64,000 nt of DNA from contig NZ_CP122961.1 in the NCBI RefSeq assembly GCF_029854215.1, positions 2,728,001 through 2,792,000 of the forward strand, in the 5' to 3' direction. A program made the translations under genes and the position numbers. Numbering within the stretch: the stretch's first letter is position 1; every line of letters begins with the position of its first letter. Source of the stretch: Halomonas alkaliantarctica. Lineage in GTDB: Bacteria; Pseudomonadota; Gammaproteobacteria; Pseudomonadales; Halomonadaceae. The notes under the pieces are model-generated. The model was not told where the DNA came from, did not search any database, and worked only from the letters and a program-made list of their open reading frames with translations. Of the stretch, positions 1 through 7,749 are shown in pieces.

Positions 1-28
1 TAACCCTATTTTTCCACCTGAGCCTACC

Positions 29-598
29 ATGACGCGACACCGCCACCTGCCGAATGATGACGATATCAGTGCCTTCCGCGACGCCTTGAAGGCGGCGGGT
101 GTACGCCCTATCGCCACCAATCAGGCCGACCCTGGCAAACCCAAACGCGATGGTAAGGCGCAAGAAGCGCGTCGCAACGCGGCGGTTGAAAGCAGCGCCC
201 CGCAATCCACAGGACGCACCTCGGATGGCCGGGTGGAAGCCGTACGCCCCTCCGAGTACCTGGAGTTCAGCGTGCCCGACTTGCCATGGCGTACGTTTAG
301 CCAGTTAAAACGCGGCCAAACGGCGTGGCAAGCGGGGCTTGATCTACATGGCTATACGCTGGAGGAGGCCCGCGTGGAGCTGGAGAGTTTTCTAAGCGAT
401 TCGGCTGGTCAGGGTCTGCGCTGCGTACTGGTCGTGCACGGTAAAGCGTGGGGCACTACCTCGGACTTTCCGGTGCTCAAAAGCCATACCAACACCTGGC
501 TGCGGGAATGGCCTGGGGTGCTGGCGTTCTGCTCGGCCATCGATATCGACGGTGGCACCGGGGCAGTCTATATATTGCTGCGTAAGCGTGGTCAGTAG
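29..598 (+). CDS. Smr-domain protein (SmrA/YdaL-like putative endonuclease)
   Basis: 189-residue protein with a poorly conserved, charged N-terminal half (residues 1-95) and a C-terminal Smr domain. Visible Smr hallmarks are the LDLHG motif at residues 104-108, the HGKAWG segment at 137-142, and a closing block with GGTGAVYILLRK near 175-186. The KSHxxxWL segment and the C-terminal block resemble E. coli YdaL (SmrA) more than SmrB. Smr domains bind or nick nucleic acids; SmrB-type members cleave mRNA at collided ribosomes, but this protein's substrate cannot be read from the sequence. No strong Shine-Dalgarno precedes the ATG. The first three bases of the window (TAA) may be the stop of an upstream gene. 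It converges on the patatin gene, 3 bp away. Confidence 0.85.
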   Translation: MTRHRHLPNDDDISAFRDALKAAGVRPIATNQADPGKPKRDGKAQEARRNAAVESSAPQSTGRTSDGRVEAVRPSEYLEFSVPDLPWRTFSQLKRGQTAWQAGLDLHGYTLEEARVELESFLSDSAGQGLRCVLVVHGKAWGTTSDFPVLKSHTNTWLREWPGVLAFCSAIDIDGGTGAVYILLRKRGQ

Positions 599-601
599 TC
601 G

Positions 602-1627
602 TTACTCTGTAGCGTCGGAAGCGATCCCAGGCATGCGCCGCTCCAGCGCCTCATCGGCCAAATGGCGGCCTAGGCGAATCAAATCTCGGCCCCGGTAAAA
701 TTCGTAAGTACTACACACCGTTTTGGGTATTTCGATCAGCACATCGGGTGGGTAACCCGCCACCTTGTACTTGGCCAACGCCGCTTGAGTAATATCAAAC
801 GACTCCAAAATCATATCGAGCTTGCTCCACTCGCGCTTGCCGCGCGCTTCAATCGTTTCTTCTTGCTCTTCACCCTCGCCGTTTGCATCCTCCCCATTGG
901 CACCCAACCCTGCCCACAATTTTTGGGTAGCGGCGCGCACATCGCCTATCCAACGGCCCATGCGTTGATCACGGTCGATCTCTTTTTGGGTGCGACTATC
1001 GGCGGCGTTCTCCTCTTGAGGCAGTAATTCCTCTAGGGTCACCGGCAACGGGCTATGGGCAGTCACATTCACCGCCACCACATAGTGTGCTTGGTGGGCG
1101 GCTACCGTAGGCATAATCGGCAGTGGGTTGAGCAGTCCGCCATCCACCAACACTTGGTCACCTAGATGAACAGGGGTTATAACACCTGGCACGGCCATTG
1201 AGGCACGAATCGCCTGCAGCAACGGGCCACTTTGAAACCACACTTCACGTTGACGCACCAGGTCTGTCGCTACGGTGGTGACGGGGATCGCCAGGTCTTC
1301 AATCAGAATATCGCCGACCAGCGCTTCCAGTTTGCTCATGACTTTGCTGGCCCGCATCGCGCCCATTGGACTCCAGGTGACGTCCACCAGTTTGAGCACA
1401 TCCAGGTAGTCGAGTTGACACACCCAGTCACGGTATTCCGGAAGCTTACCCGCAGCATAAATACCACCAATCACCGCGCCCATCGAACACCCGGATACCG
1501 CCACAATTTCAAACCCTCGCGCCTCCAGCGCTTCGATCACGCCGATATGTGCGTAGCCGCGGGCGCCACCGCTCCCCAGCACCAGCGCGACCTTATTGCC
1601 ACTATTCAAGTGTGCCAATTCATTCAT
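602..1627 (-). CDS. rssA: RssA-like patatin-family phospholipase/esterase
   Basis: 341 residues with a patatin fold at residues 10-200. The oxyanion-hole loop GSGGARG lies at 18-24, the nucleophile elbow GCSMG at 46-50 (Ser48), and the catalytic-dyad Asp162 in the VDGG box. These support a serine hydrolase acting on lipids or acyl esters in the cytoplasm or at the inner membrane. The order and wording of the conserved blocks follow E. coli RssA, although a charged acidic insertion near residues 240-265 and the C-terminal tail make this protein longer. The gene starts 14 bp after the stop of the alpha/beta hydrolase and is probably co-transcribed with it. The natural substrate is unknown for the family. 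Calling it RssA is by resemblance, not proof of orthology. Confidence 0.83.
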   Translation of the reverse strand: MNELAHLNSGNKVALVLGSGGARGYAHIGVIEALEARGFEIVAVSGCSMGAVIGGIYAAGKLPEYRDWVCQLDYLDVLKLVDVTWSPMGAMRASKVMSKLEALVGDILIEDLAIPVTTVATDLVRQREVWFQSGPLLQAIRASMAVPGVITPVHLGDQVLVDGGLLNPLPIMPTVAAHQAHYVVAVNVTAHSPLPVTLEELLPQEENAADSRTQKEIDRDQRMGRWIGDVRAATQKLWAGLGANGEDANGEGEEQEETIEARGKREWSKLDMILESFDITQAALAKYKVAGYPPDVLIEIPKTVCSTYEFYRGRDLIRLGRHLADEALERRMPGIASDATE

Positions 1628-1641
1628 GCTACGTTCCTTGC

Positions 1642-2547
1642 CTAGATGTTAACGGTGTTACCCCAGTGACCGCGTATAACCGAGGCGACTTGCACCACAA
1701 CCTTGGGCTCCAAGTGTAAGTGATGGCCCCCCTTAAGCACTTGGCGAGTTAACCCTTTTACCGCTTGCCGCGCCTGTTGGGCCCATTGGCGCTCGCCCAA
1801 AATCCCCTGCGTCCCTTCTATCAATAGCAGCGGAACGTTAATTTCCGCCAGTAGAGATAGCACTTGCTGCGGCGTAAAGCGCACCAGGGACGGCTTCAAT
1901 AGCCGGCTGTCGGTGCGCATTTGCACGTGACCATCGGCGGTAGGTTGGGTATTGCGCTCCACTAGCGGCGTTGCCGTTATGCTGTCCACCGGCGTGACAC
2001 CGCCAGCAACACGCGCAGCGACGGCAGTCTCGATATCGGGGTAACGCGGTGCTCGTGACAGCGGCTTACGGTAGGCTGTTAGCCCCTTACGCAGTTGGCT
2101 GGCGGTTTCATCACTGGGCGTATTGAGCGCCCCCAACCCATCAATCAGCGTTAGCCGCTCGACGCATTCAGGTAGCGAAGCAGCGAGCAAGCAGGCCACG
2201 GCCGCGCCCATGGAATGGGCCAGTAAGCTGGTTTGCTCAAGGCCGAGATCTTCCATGGCATCCAGCACATCGTGGCAATAATCCCAAAGCGCATAGTCAC
2301 CACCCTGTGGCGCGTGCGCCGAATGGCCATGGCCACGAAAATCCAGCGCCACAATACGAATATCCAACGCTTCGACCAATAGCGGGGCTAACCGGGTAAA
2401 GCTGGCCGCATTATCAAGCCAGCCGTGCAAGGCCAGCCAGATTGGGGCGTCTGCACGCCCCCAGCTCAGCGCCGCTAGGCGGCCTTGAGCAAGTAAAAGC
2501 GACTGCGGCGCAACAGAGTGCGCCGCTGAAAGGTTAGATTGAGGCAT
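1642..2547 (-). CDS. Alpha/beta hydrolase (SERHL/MEST-like)
   Basis: 301 residues from the ATG at 2547, which has an AGGA Shine-Dalgarno about 9 bases upstream. A longer frame opening with TTG at 2631 lacks a ribosome site and is not preferred. Family hallmarks are the oxyanion segment LHGWLDNAASF, a VALDFRGHGHS block, the nucleophile elbow AHSMG, LIDGLG, and a late GGHHLHLE block carrying the catalytic His. This combination is typical of serine-hydrolase-like proteins rather than lipases with lids or haloalkane dehalogenases. No signal peptide or membrane segment is seen, so it is probably cytoplasmic. The substrate is not recognisable. It appears to be the first gene of a two-gene unit with the patatin. 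Confidence 0.85.
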   Translation of the reverse strand: MPQSNLSAAHSVAPQSLLLAQGRLAALSWGRADAPIWLALHGWLDNAASFTRLAPLLVEALDIRIVALDFRGHGHSAHAPQGGDYALWDYCHDVLDAMEDLGLEQTSLLAHSMGAAVACLLAASLPECVERLTLIDGLGALNTPSDETASQLRKGLTAYRKPLSRAPRYPDIETAVAARVAGGVTPVDSITATPLVERNTQPTADGHVQMRTDSRLLKPSLVRFTPQQVLSLLAEINVPLLLIEGTQGILGERQWAQQARQAVKGLTRQVLKGGHHLHLEPKVVVQVASVIRGHWGNTVNI

Positions 2548-2666
2548 AAGTAACAGTCCTGAATAAACAGCTAATGATCCTAAACAAACGTTAGCGTCAC
2601 TGGGCCAGCAAGATGACGGCGTAAGCGACAAACGTTACCATGCTAGGAATGTTTTACCTCAACCTT

Positions 2667-2688
2667 GTACTTAACATAGTACTTAACA
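2667..2688. repeat. Tandem direct repeat GTACTTAACA x2
   Basis: GTACTTAACA occurs at 2667-2676 and again at 2679-2688, a 12-bp period, just over one helical turn. It lies upstream of the 30-residue membrane peptide and of the divergently read hydrolase gene, so it may be an operator for either. No matching regulator is identified. Confidence 0.4.
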
Positions 2689-2704
2689 CTGCATTGGTGC
2701 CGTT

Positions 2705-2797
2705 ATGAAACCACGTCGCGATACCCGCGCCCGTAATCTGGTCTTTTTTGTTGCTGTCATCAGCGCCACCGTCGTCGGTTTCTGGTTAGCAAAATAA
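2705..2797 (+). CDS. Possible 30-residue single-span membrane peptide
   Basis: A short frame begins with ATG and reads MKPRRDTRARNLV, then a hydrophobic stretch of about 15 residues (FFVAVISATVVGFWL), then AK and a TAA stop. The layout of a strongly basic N-terminus followed by one hydrophobic span is typical of small inner-membrane proteins with the basic end in the cytoplasm. The Shine-Dalgarno is weak (only GGTG near position 2697). It fills most of the gap between the hydrolase gene and ybbP, opposite in direction to both. A 10-bp direct repeat lies just upstream (2667-2688). No family is recognised. Conservation across related genomes would decide whether it is real. Confidence 0.45.
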   Translation: MKPRRDTRARNLVFFVAVISATVVGFWLAK

Positions 2798-2808
2798 GCT
2801 GTGGATCA

Positions 2809-5400
2809 CTAAGCCTCGCCGAGCAGACCCAAGCTGGCTGCCGGCGCTTGGCGACGCAATCCCCGCGAAAGCGCATGGCCAATGACACCGATCAACAGCG
2901 CCCCGCCAACGGGGAGGAAAACCCATAGCACCAGGTGCAAACGCGGGGTGAGATCCAGCAGGTAAATGTACAGCACGGCCGAGGTTAGCTCAGCAAGCAC
3001 CGCCCCCATCAAACCACTGGCAAAGCCCAACAACGCGTATTCAGCCCCCTGCACCCGTGAAATCATCCGGCTACCTGCGCCAAATACGCGCAGCAGGCCG
3101 CTTTCATGAGCACGTACTGGACGACTTGCGGTCAGCGCGGCATACAACACGCTAATCCCTGCCAGCAGCACCAGGGCGAGCACCAGCTCTACCGCCCGGG
3201 TGACTTGGGCAAGCACATCCCGCACCTGACCTAAAATTGCGTCTACGTTAAGCAACGAGACACCGGGGAAAGCGGTGATCAGCTCACGAATTAGCCCCTG
3301 CTCCGTCTCGGGCAGGTGAAAAGCCGTAATGTAGCTATGGCCAAACTTCTCCAGCACCCCTGGCGGGAAGATGACGAAGAAGTTTGGTTGAAAGCTGTCC
3401 CAGTTCAGACTGCGCAGACTGGTAATTTGGGTAGCGATTTCATCGCTACCCACCGAGAAGGTCATCTCATCACCAACGCTTAGCCCAAGCCTTTCGGCGA
3501 GCCCATCCTCCATGGAAATGGGCACCGGCGCCGACTGTGGCGTTGCATCGACAGCGCTCATCCAGTGTTGGCGTTCATCGCCCCGGTCAGTGTCAACGTT
3601 ACTGCCCAGTTGGTCGGGCGAGAACCACTCGCCTGCCACCACTTGGTTGCCTTCCGGCACTTCTGATTGCCAAGTTAGGTTGAGTTCACGGCGCAGTGAG
3701 TTGTCGCCCCGAGCATCCGGTGGCACCGCATCTCTGGGCGGCTGATCATTAATCGCAATTACCCTTCCGCGCACCATGGGGTAGAGCGTACTTTGGGTTT
3801 CCACCCGCGGCGAGACCGTCGCTTCAAAGGGGTCACGCTCGGAAGGCTGAATATTGATAGCAAAGTAGTTAGGCGTATTCTCAGGCAGTTGATCCTGCCA
3901 GGTGCTTAGTAAATCGCCCCGCACCAAGACAATCATCGCCATGGCAAAGAAGGTCACCGAGAAAGCCAGCAACTGGCCCAGGCCCGCTTGTCGCCGCCGA
4001 GCCAATTGGCGGCCACCTAAACGGAGCGCCTGTGACCACTCACTACGCCCGGAGAACCGCTGCACGACGCGCAATAGGCCGCTAAGTAACAAGGCGCTAA
4101 TCATCCACAGCACGCCAAGCAACAACGCACCGCCGATTAACAACCCAATCGCCAGCGGCAAACTGCCCGAATAGAGCCACAGCAACCCACCAAACACGAC
4201 ACCCGCTACGCCGACGACCAGCCAAGCTGAAGGCGGCAGTGGATCAAGCTCCCGACGCAGTACTTTAAGTGCGCTGACTTGCTTAATACGCAGCAGCGTT
4301 GGCCCGGCAAACCCGACGAGTACGGCAAGCGCGGTGAAGACCCCCAACCCCAGCGGCATCAGCCCCGGAGGAGGAAGTGTCATGGGTAGGAAACTCACCA
4401 ACAGCCAGATCAGCACCGCTTGGCCAAGCAGCCCAAGCAGCGCCCCAATGACCGCCGCTACCAGCGCTAAGCCGAGTAGCTGCAGGGTAAATATCGTCAC
4501 TAACTGACGCTGGCTGGCACCAAAACAGCGCAGCAAAGCAGCGGTATCCAAGTGGCGTTCCACATACCGCCGGGTAGACATTGCCACGGCCACGCCCGCG
4601 AGCAATACCGCCGCTAAACCGGCTAACCCCAGGTAGCTTTCCGCACGCTGCAACGCATTACCAAGCTGAGGGCGGTCAACGCGAACATCCCGTACCTCTA
4701 CCCCGTTGCGGCGTAATTCGGCAAGCAGCCCTTGTACTTGATCAAGCGCTTCCGGCGGGCCTGCGGCTAGAATTTCAAACTCAATCCGCGAGCCTTCTTG
4801 AACCAGGCCAGTCGCATCGACATCCGCTGTATTGAGCATCAAACGCGGGTTAAAACTACCAAAACCACCGGACTGATCCGCTTCGCGCTCAATGATCCCG
4901 GTTACGGCCAGTTCGGTTTGGCCTACCTGCACTCGATCACCCAGCTCAATCTCTACCAGTTCCATCAAGCGCGGGTCAGCCCACGCCTCCCCAGGTGGCG
5001 GACCAGAGGCGATTTGTTCTGTGCCATCGCCAAAGTCTACGTAGGAGGTGCCGTAGTGTGGGTAGACCTCATCCACGGCTTTTAAGCTGGCAGGCTGAAA
5101 GCGCCCACCGCGGCTAATCATTGATACCAAGTCAACTTGATCGCTAAGCACAAAGCCTGCGCTCTCCAGACGTTCGCGCAACTCTGCTGAAAACGGATCG
5201 CGCTGCTCCAGCACTAAGTCACCGCCCAGCATCTGCCCTGCCTGGCGCTCAAGGCCGCGCTCTATCCGATCAAGAAAAAACGCAATCATGGTGGAAGCCG
5301 CGACAGCCAATACCAGGGCAATAAATAGCGCACGCACATCAGCAGCGCGCAGGTCCCGCTTGAGACTGCGCATCGCCAAACGCCAATTCACATCGCTCAT
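2809..5400 (-). CDS. ybbP: ABC transporter permease, YbbP/FtsX family
   Basis: 863-residue integral membrane protein. One transmembrane segment lies near residues 24-45, followed by a large extracytoplasmic domain, a bundle of membrane segments around residues 255-480, a second extracytoplasmic region, and a C-terminal FtsX-type permease block from about residue 735 (three spans). This duplicated MacB/FtsX arrangement is that of E. coli YbbP. Its start overlaps the stop of ybbA by 4 bp (ATGA), so ATPase and permease are translationally coupled and should form one exporter-like complex. The substrate is unknown. The neighbourhood with divergent tesA matches the enterobacterial tesA/ybbA-ybbP arrangement and suggests a link to envelope lipid or lysophospholipid handling; that link is inference. 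Confidence 0.9.
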   Translation of the reverse strand: MSDVNWRLAMRSLKRDLRAADVRALFIALVLAVAASTMIAFFLDRIERGLERQAGQMLGGDLVLEQRDPFSAELRERLESAGFVLSDQVDLVSMISRGGRFQPASLKAVDEVYPHYGTSYVDFGDGTEQIASGPPPGEAWADPRLMELVEIELGDRVQVGQTELAVTGIIEREADQSGGFGSFNPRLMLNTADVDATGLVQEGSRIEFEILAAGPPEALDQVQGLLAELRRNGVEVRDVRVDRPQLGNALQRAESYLGLAGLAAVLLAGVAVAMSTRRYVERHLDTAALLRCFGASQRQLVTIFTLQLLGLALVAAVIGALLGLLGQAVLIWLLVSFLPMTLPPPGLMPLGLGVFTALAVLVGFAGPTLLRIKQVSALKVLRRELDPLPPSAWLVVGVAGVVFGGLLWLYSGSLPLAIGLLIGGALLLGVLWMISALLLSGLLRVVQRFSGRSEWSQALRLGGRQLARRRQAGLGQLLAFSVTFFAMAMIVLVRGDLLSTWQDQLPENTPNYFAINIQPSERDPFEATVSPRVETQSTLYPMVRGRVIAINDQPPRDAVPPDARGDNSLRRELNLTWQSEVPEGNQVVAGEWFSPDQLGSNVDTDRGDERQHWMSAVDATPQSAPVPISMEDGLAERLGLSVGDEMTFSVGSDEIATQITSLRSLNWDSFQPNFFVIFPPGVLEKFGHSYITAFHLPETEQGLIRELITAFPGVSLLNVDAILGQVRDVLAQVTRAVELVLALVLLAGISVLYAALTASRPVRAHESGLLRVFGAGSRMISRVQGAEYALLGFASGLMGAVLAELTSAVLYIYLLDLTPRLHLVLWVFLPVGGALLIGVIGHALSRGLRRQAPAASLGLLGEA

Positions 5401-6260
5401 TGCGCGCCCTCATCAATCGAAGCGGCAGTTGGCACGATGTTTTCAAGTACGGCTTCTAGCTTGCCATGATCTAATCGCAAGCAGCGATCACAGCGCCGCG
5501 CCAAGGCGTGGTCGTGGGTAACCAGAATAAGCGTGGTGCCCGCCTCACGGTTTAAGGTGAAAAGCAGATCAATGATTTGCGCGCCGGTATCGGGATCTAG
5601 GTTGCCGGTGGGCTCGTCGGCAAATACCAGCTCGGGATCAGTCACAAAAGCGCGGGCCACGGCAACGCGCTGCTGCTCACCACCGGAAAGCTGTTTGGGT
5701 AAGTGGTTCACTCGCTCACCAAGCCCCACACGCTCCAACCACCGAGCAGCGGTTTGCGTTTCCCCGGCGCGGGGCGACAATTCAAGGGGCAGCATAACGT
5801 TCTCAAGTGCGCTCAAGGTGGGCAGCAGTTGAAAGTTCTGAAACACAAAGCCCACTCGCCCGGCACGCAGAGCTGCACGTCCATCCTCATCCAAACGACT
5901 TAGCGCGTGCCCAAACAGCGTCAGTTCGCCGTCGCTCGGCGTGTCAAGACCGGCCAACAGGCCCAACAGCGTTGATTTCCCGGCGCCGCTTTTACCTAAG
6001 ATGGCAACGCTCTCACCTGCCGCTACACTAAGCGACAGGTCGTGTAAGATAGTGAGCGAGCGCTCACCGCTGGTGACTTTTTTTGACAGCTTGTCAGCGT
6101 GCAGCACGGGTTGCCTAACAGCGCCCTGGGGAACATCGTTTACCGCTTGGTTGTCGGTATTAGACTGGCGCTCACCCTGGGGTGACTCGCTCGACACTGA
6201 TATAGCCGTAGTCACATTGGCAGTTTTATCTGAGGAGCTTGAACTTGAGGAATAAGACAT
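5397..6260 (-). CDS. ybbA: ABC transporter ATP-binding protein, YbbA family
   Basis: ATPase of the MacB/LolD type. Counting from the ATG at 6260 it has 287 residues. The first ~45 are low-complexity (a Ser run after MSY) and not conserved; the ATPase core follows with Walker A GKSGAGKST, Q-loop FQNFQLLP, signature LSGGEQQRVAVARAF and Walker B VFADEPTGNLD. Its partner is YbbP, overlapping at the 3' end. The ATG at 6260 shares a CATG palindrome with the tesA start on the other strand. An in-frame extension to 6380 would run through tesA and has no ribosome site. The poor Shine-Dalgarno before 6260 leaves room for an internal start nearer the ATPase core. Confidence 0.88.
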   Translation of the reverse strand: MSYSSSSSSSDKTANVTTAISVSSESPQGERQSNTDNQAVNDVPQGAVRQPVLHADKLSKKVTSGERSLTILHDLSLSVAAGESVAILGKSGAGKSTLLGLLAGLDTPSDGELTLFGHALSRLDEDGRAALRAGRVGFVFQNFQLLPTLSALENVMLPLELSPRAGETQTAARWLERVGLGERVNHLPKQLSGGEQQRVAVARAFVTDPELVFADEPTGNLDPDTGAQIIDLLFTLNREAGTTLILVTHDHALARRCDRCLRLDHGKLEAVLENIVPTAASIDEGAQ

Positions 6261-6936
6261 GAAGCGTGGCATCCCTGTGGCATGGCATGGACTGAACCGC
6301 ATGGTAACCGGATGGCTGGTGCTGCTGATAGTCACCTTTGCCTCATCGCCTATCAACGCAGACGCAGACGCAGACCCCACGCTGCTGGTGATGGGTGATA
6401 GCTTAAGCGCCGCCTACGGCATTGAGCGCGATGAGGGCTGGGTGAGCCTGCTGGCAGAACGCTTGGAAGATGATGCACAAGTCGTTAACGCCAGCATTAG
6501 TGGTGAAACGACGTCCGGGGGTCTACAAAGGTTCACTGAACTTCTCGGACAACAGCAGCCGGATATTGTTCTCATTGAACTGGGCGGCAACGATGGTTTG
6601 CGCGGTTTATCCCCCAATCAAATGCAGGCGAACTTAGCCAGCATGATTGAGCAAAGCCAGGAAGCAGACGCTCAAGTGCTCTTGCTAGGCATCGATATCC
6701 CGCCCAATTATGGGCAAGCGTACCGGGATGCTTTTACCGGCGTCTTTTATTCGCTGGCAGAGGAGTACGATGTATCGTTAGTGCCTTTTTTACTTGAGGA
6801 TATCGCCCTGAACGATGCGCTAATGCAGAGCGACGGCATTCACCCTACCGCCGATGCACAGCCGATTATTCTGGACAATGTATGGCCCGAGCTTAAGCCG
6901 CTATTAGAAACAACCCATCAGGCAGCGGTTCAATAA
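6259..6936 (+). CDS. tesA: TesA, multifunctional GDSL thioesterase/lysophospholipase
   Basis: 225 residues. The N-terminus is a Sec signal peptide with hydrophobic core at residues ~16-30 and likely cleavage around residues 34-38, so the mature enzyme is periplasmic. All SGNH blocks are present: GDSLS at 46-50 (Ser48), the GET block near 82-84 (Gly), GGND at 109-112 (Asn), and DGIHP at 192-196 (Asp192, His195). The family hydrolyses acyl-CoA, lysophospholipid and ester substrates; E. coli TesA (protease I/lysophospholipase L1) is the model. A good GAGGAA Shine-Dalgarno sits inside the opposite ybbA reading frame. The ATG overlaps the divergent ybbA start. lapG follows after 94 bp, so read-through into the lap genes is possible. 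Confidence 0.93.
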   Translation: MKRGIPVAWHGLNRMVTGWLVLLIVTFASSPINADADADPTLLVMGDSLSAAYGIERDEGWVSLLAERLEDDAQVVNASISGETTSGGLQRFTELLGQQQPDIVLIELGGNDGLRGLSPNQMQANLASMIEQSQEADAQVLLLGIDIPPNYGQAYRDAFTGVFYSLAEEYDVSLVPFLLEDIALNDALMQSDGIHPTADAQPIILDNVWPELKPLLETTHQAAVQ

Positions 6937-7030
6937 GCAGCTAGCATCACCCTTTTGAGTGAGAGGTGTAGCACTTCAACCCGCCAGCTTGTAATCTTAA
7001 CCTCAATTTGGCGGTTACTAACGGCGACTC

Positions 7031-7735
7031 ATGCCTGCATCCTCACATCACAACCCTACTGTATTCTCGCGTCGACAGTTCTTGGCAACTGTCGGCGCGC
7101 TTTGGTTGGGCGCAGGCCTAGGCATACATTCAACGCCTGCGGCAGCGTTTGACACACAACGCTTACGCCAAAGCATGCAACAACAGTATGGCCAGGCCGG
7201 TTTAGCCGTATTAGAAGAGTGGTTTGCCCTGCTTCAACAGCTGCAAAATCAAGATGTTCAAACCAAACTGCGCGGGGTTAATGACTTCTTTAATCGCCGC
7301 ATCCGGTGGATTGACGATATCCGGGTGTGGGGGCAAGAGGATTATTGGGCAACGCCTTTAGAAGCGATGGGTAAAGGCCAGGGAGATTGCGAGGACTACT
7401 CCATTGCCAAGTACATTACCCTCAAACAGTTGGGTGTTACCAGCCAGTATCTACGCATGATTTATGTCCGTGCACGCATTGGGCGTAGTCAAATTACTCA
7501 AGCCCATATGGTGCTGGGCTATTACTCGACCCCGGACGCAGAACCGTTGGTGCTAGACAATATTGTCCCCTCCATCACCCCTGCCTCTCAGCGTACTGAT
7601 CTCGACCCACTGTTTAGTTTTAATAGCGACGGCCTCTGGGCTGGCGGTTCATCTGAATCCCGTGCAGATCCATTGGCTCGGCTATCACGCTGGCGCAGCG
7701 TCATCGAACGTATGCAAACCCAGGGTTTCATTTAA
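7031..7735 (+). CDS. lapG: LapG-family periplasmic cysteine protease
   Basis: 234 residues, bacterial transglutaminase-like cysteine proteinase. The predicted catalytic triad is Cys120 (in GQGDCEDYS), His159 (in TQAHMVLGYY) and Asp176 (in LVLDN). The Cys-His-Asp spacing of 39 and 17 is close to that of Pseudomonas LapG. In those systems LapG cuts LapA-type adhesins at a di-alanine site and is sequestered by LapD when c-di-GMP is high. Here the likely target is the TAAG site in the adhesin encoded at 10147-23550. The N-terminus carries SRRQFLA followed by a hydrophobic stretch and an AAA cleavage site near residue 39, a textbook twin-arginine signal. The lapD gene follows after 14 bp and forms an operon. 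The Shine-Dalgarno is weak. Confidence 0.92.
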   Translation: MPASSHHNPTVFSRRQFLATVGALWLGAGLGIHSTPAAAFDTQRLRQSMQQQYGQAGLAVLEEWFALLQQLQNQDVQTKLRGVNDFFNRRIRWIDDIRVWGQEDYWATPLEAMGKGQGDCEDYSIAKYITLKQLGVTSQYLRMIYVRARIGRSQITQAHMVLGYYSTPDAEPLVLDNIVPSITPASQRTDLDPLFSFNSDGLWAGGSSESRADPLARLSRWRSVIERMQTQGFI

Positions 7736-7749
7736 GAGGAATTGGCACG

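Noticed and set aside
2548..2631. 28-residue N-terminal extension of the alpha/beta hydrolase from TTG
   Set aside because: The ATG at 2547 has an AGGA site, and the extension is not family-like.
6261..6380. 40-residue N-terminal extension of YbbA
   Set aside because: It runs antisense through the tesA coding region, has no ribosome site, and is unlike the family N-terminus.
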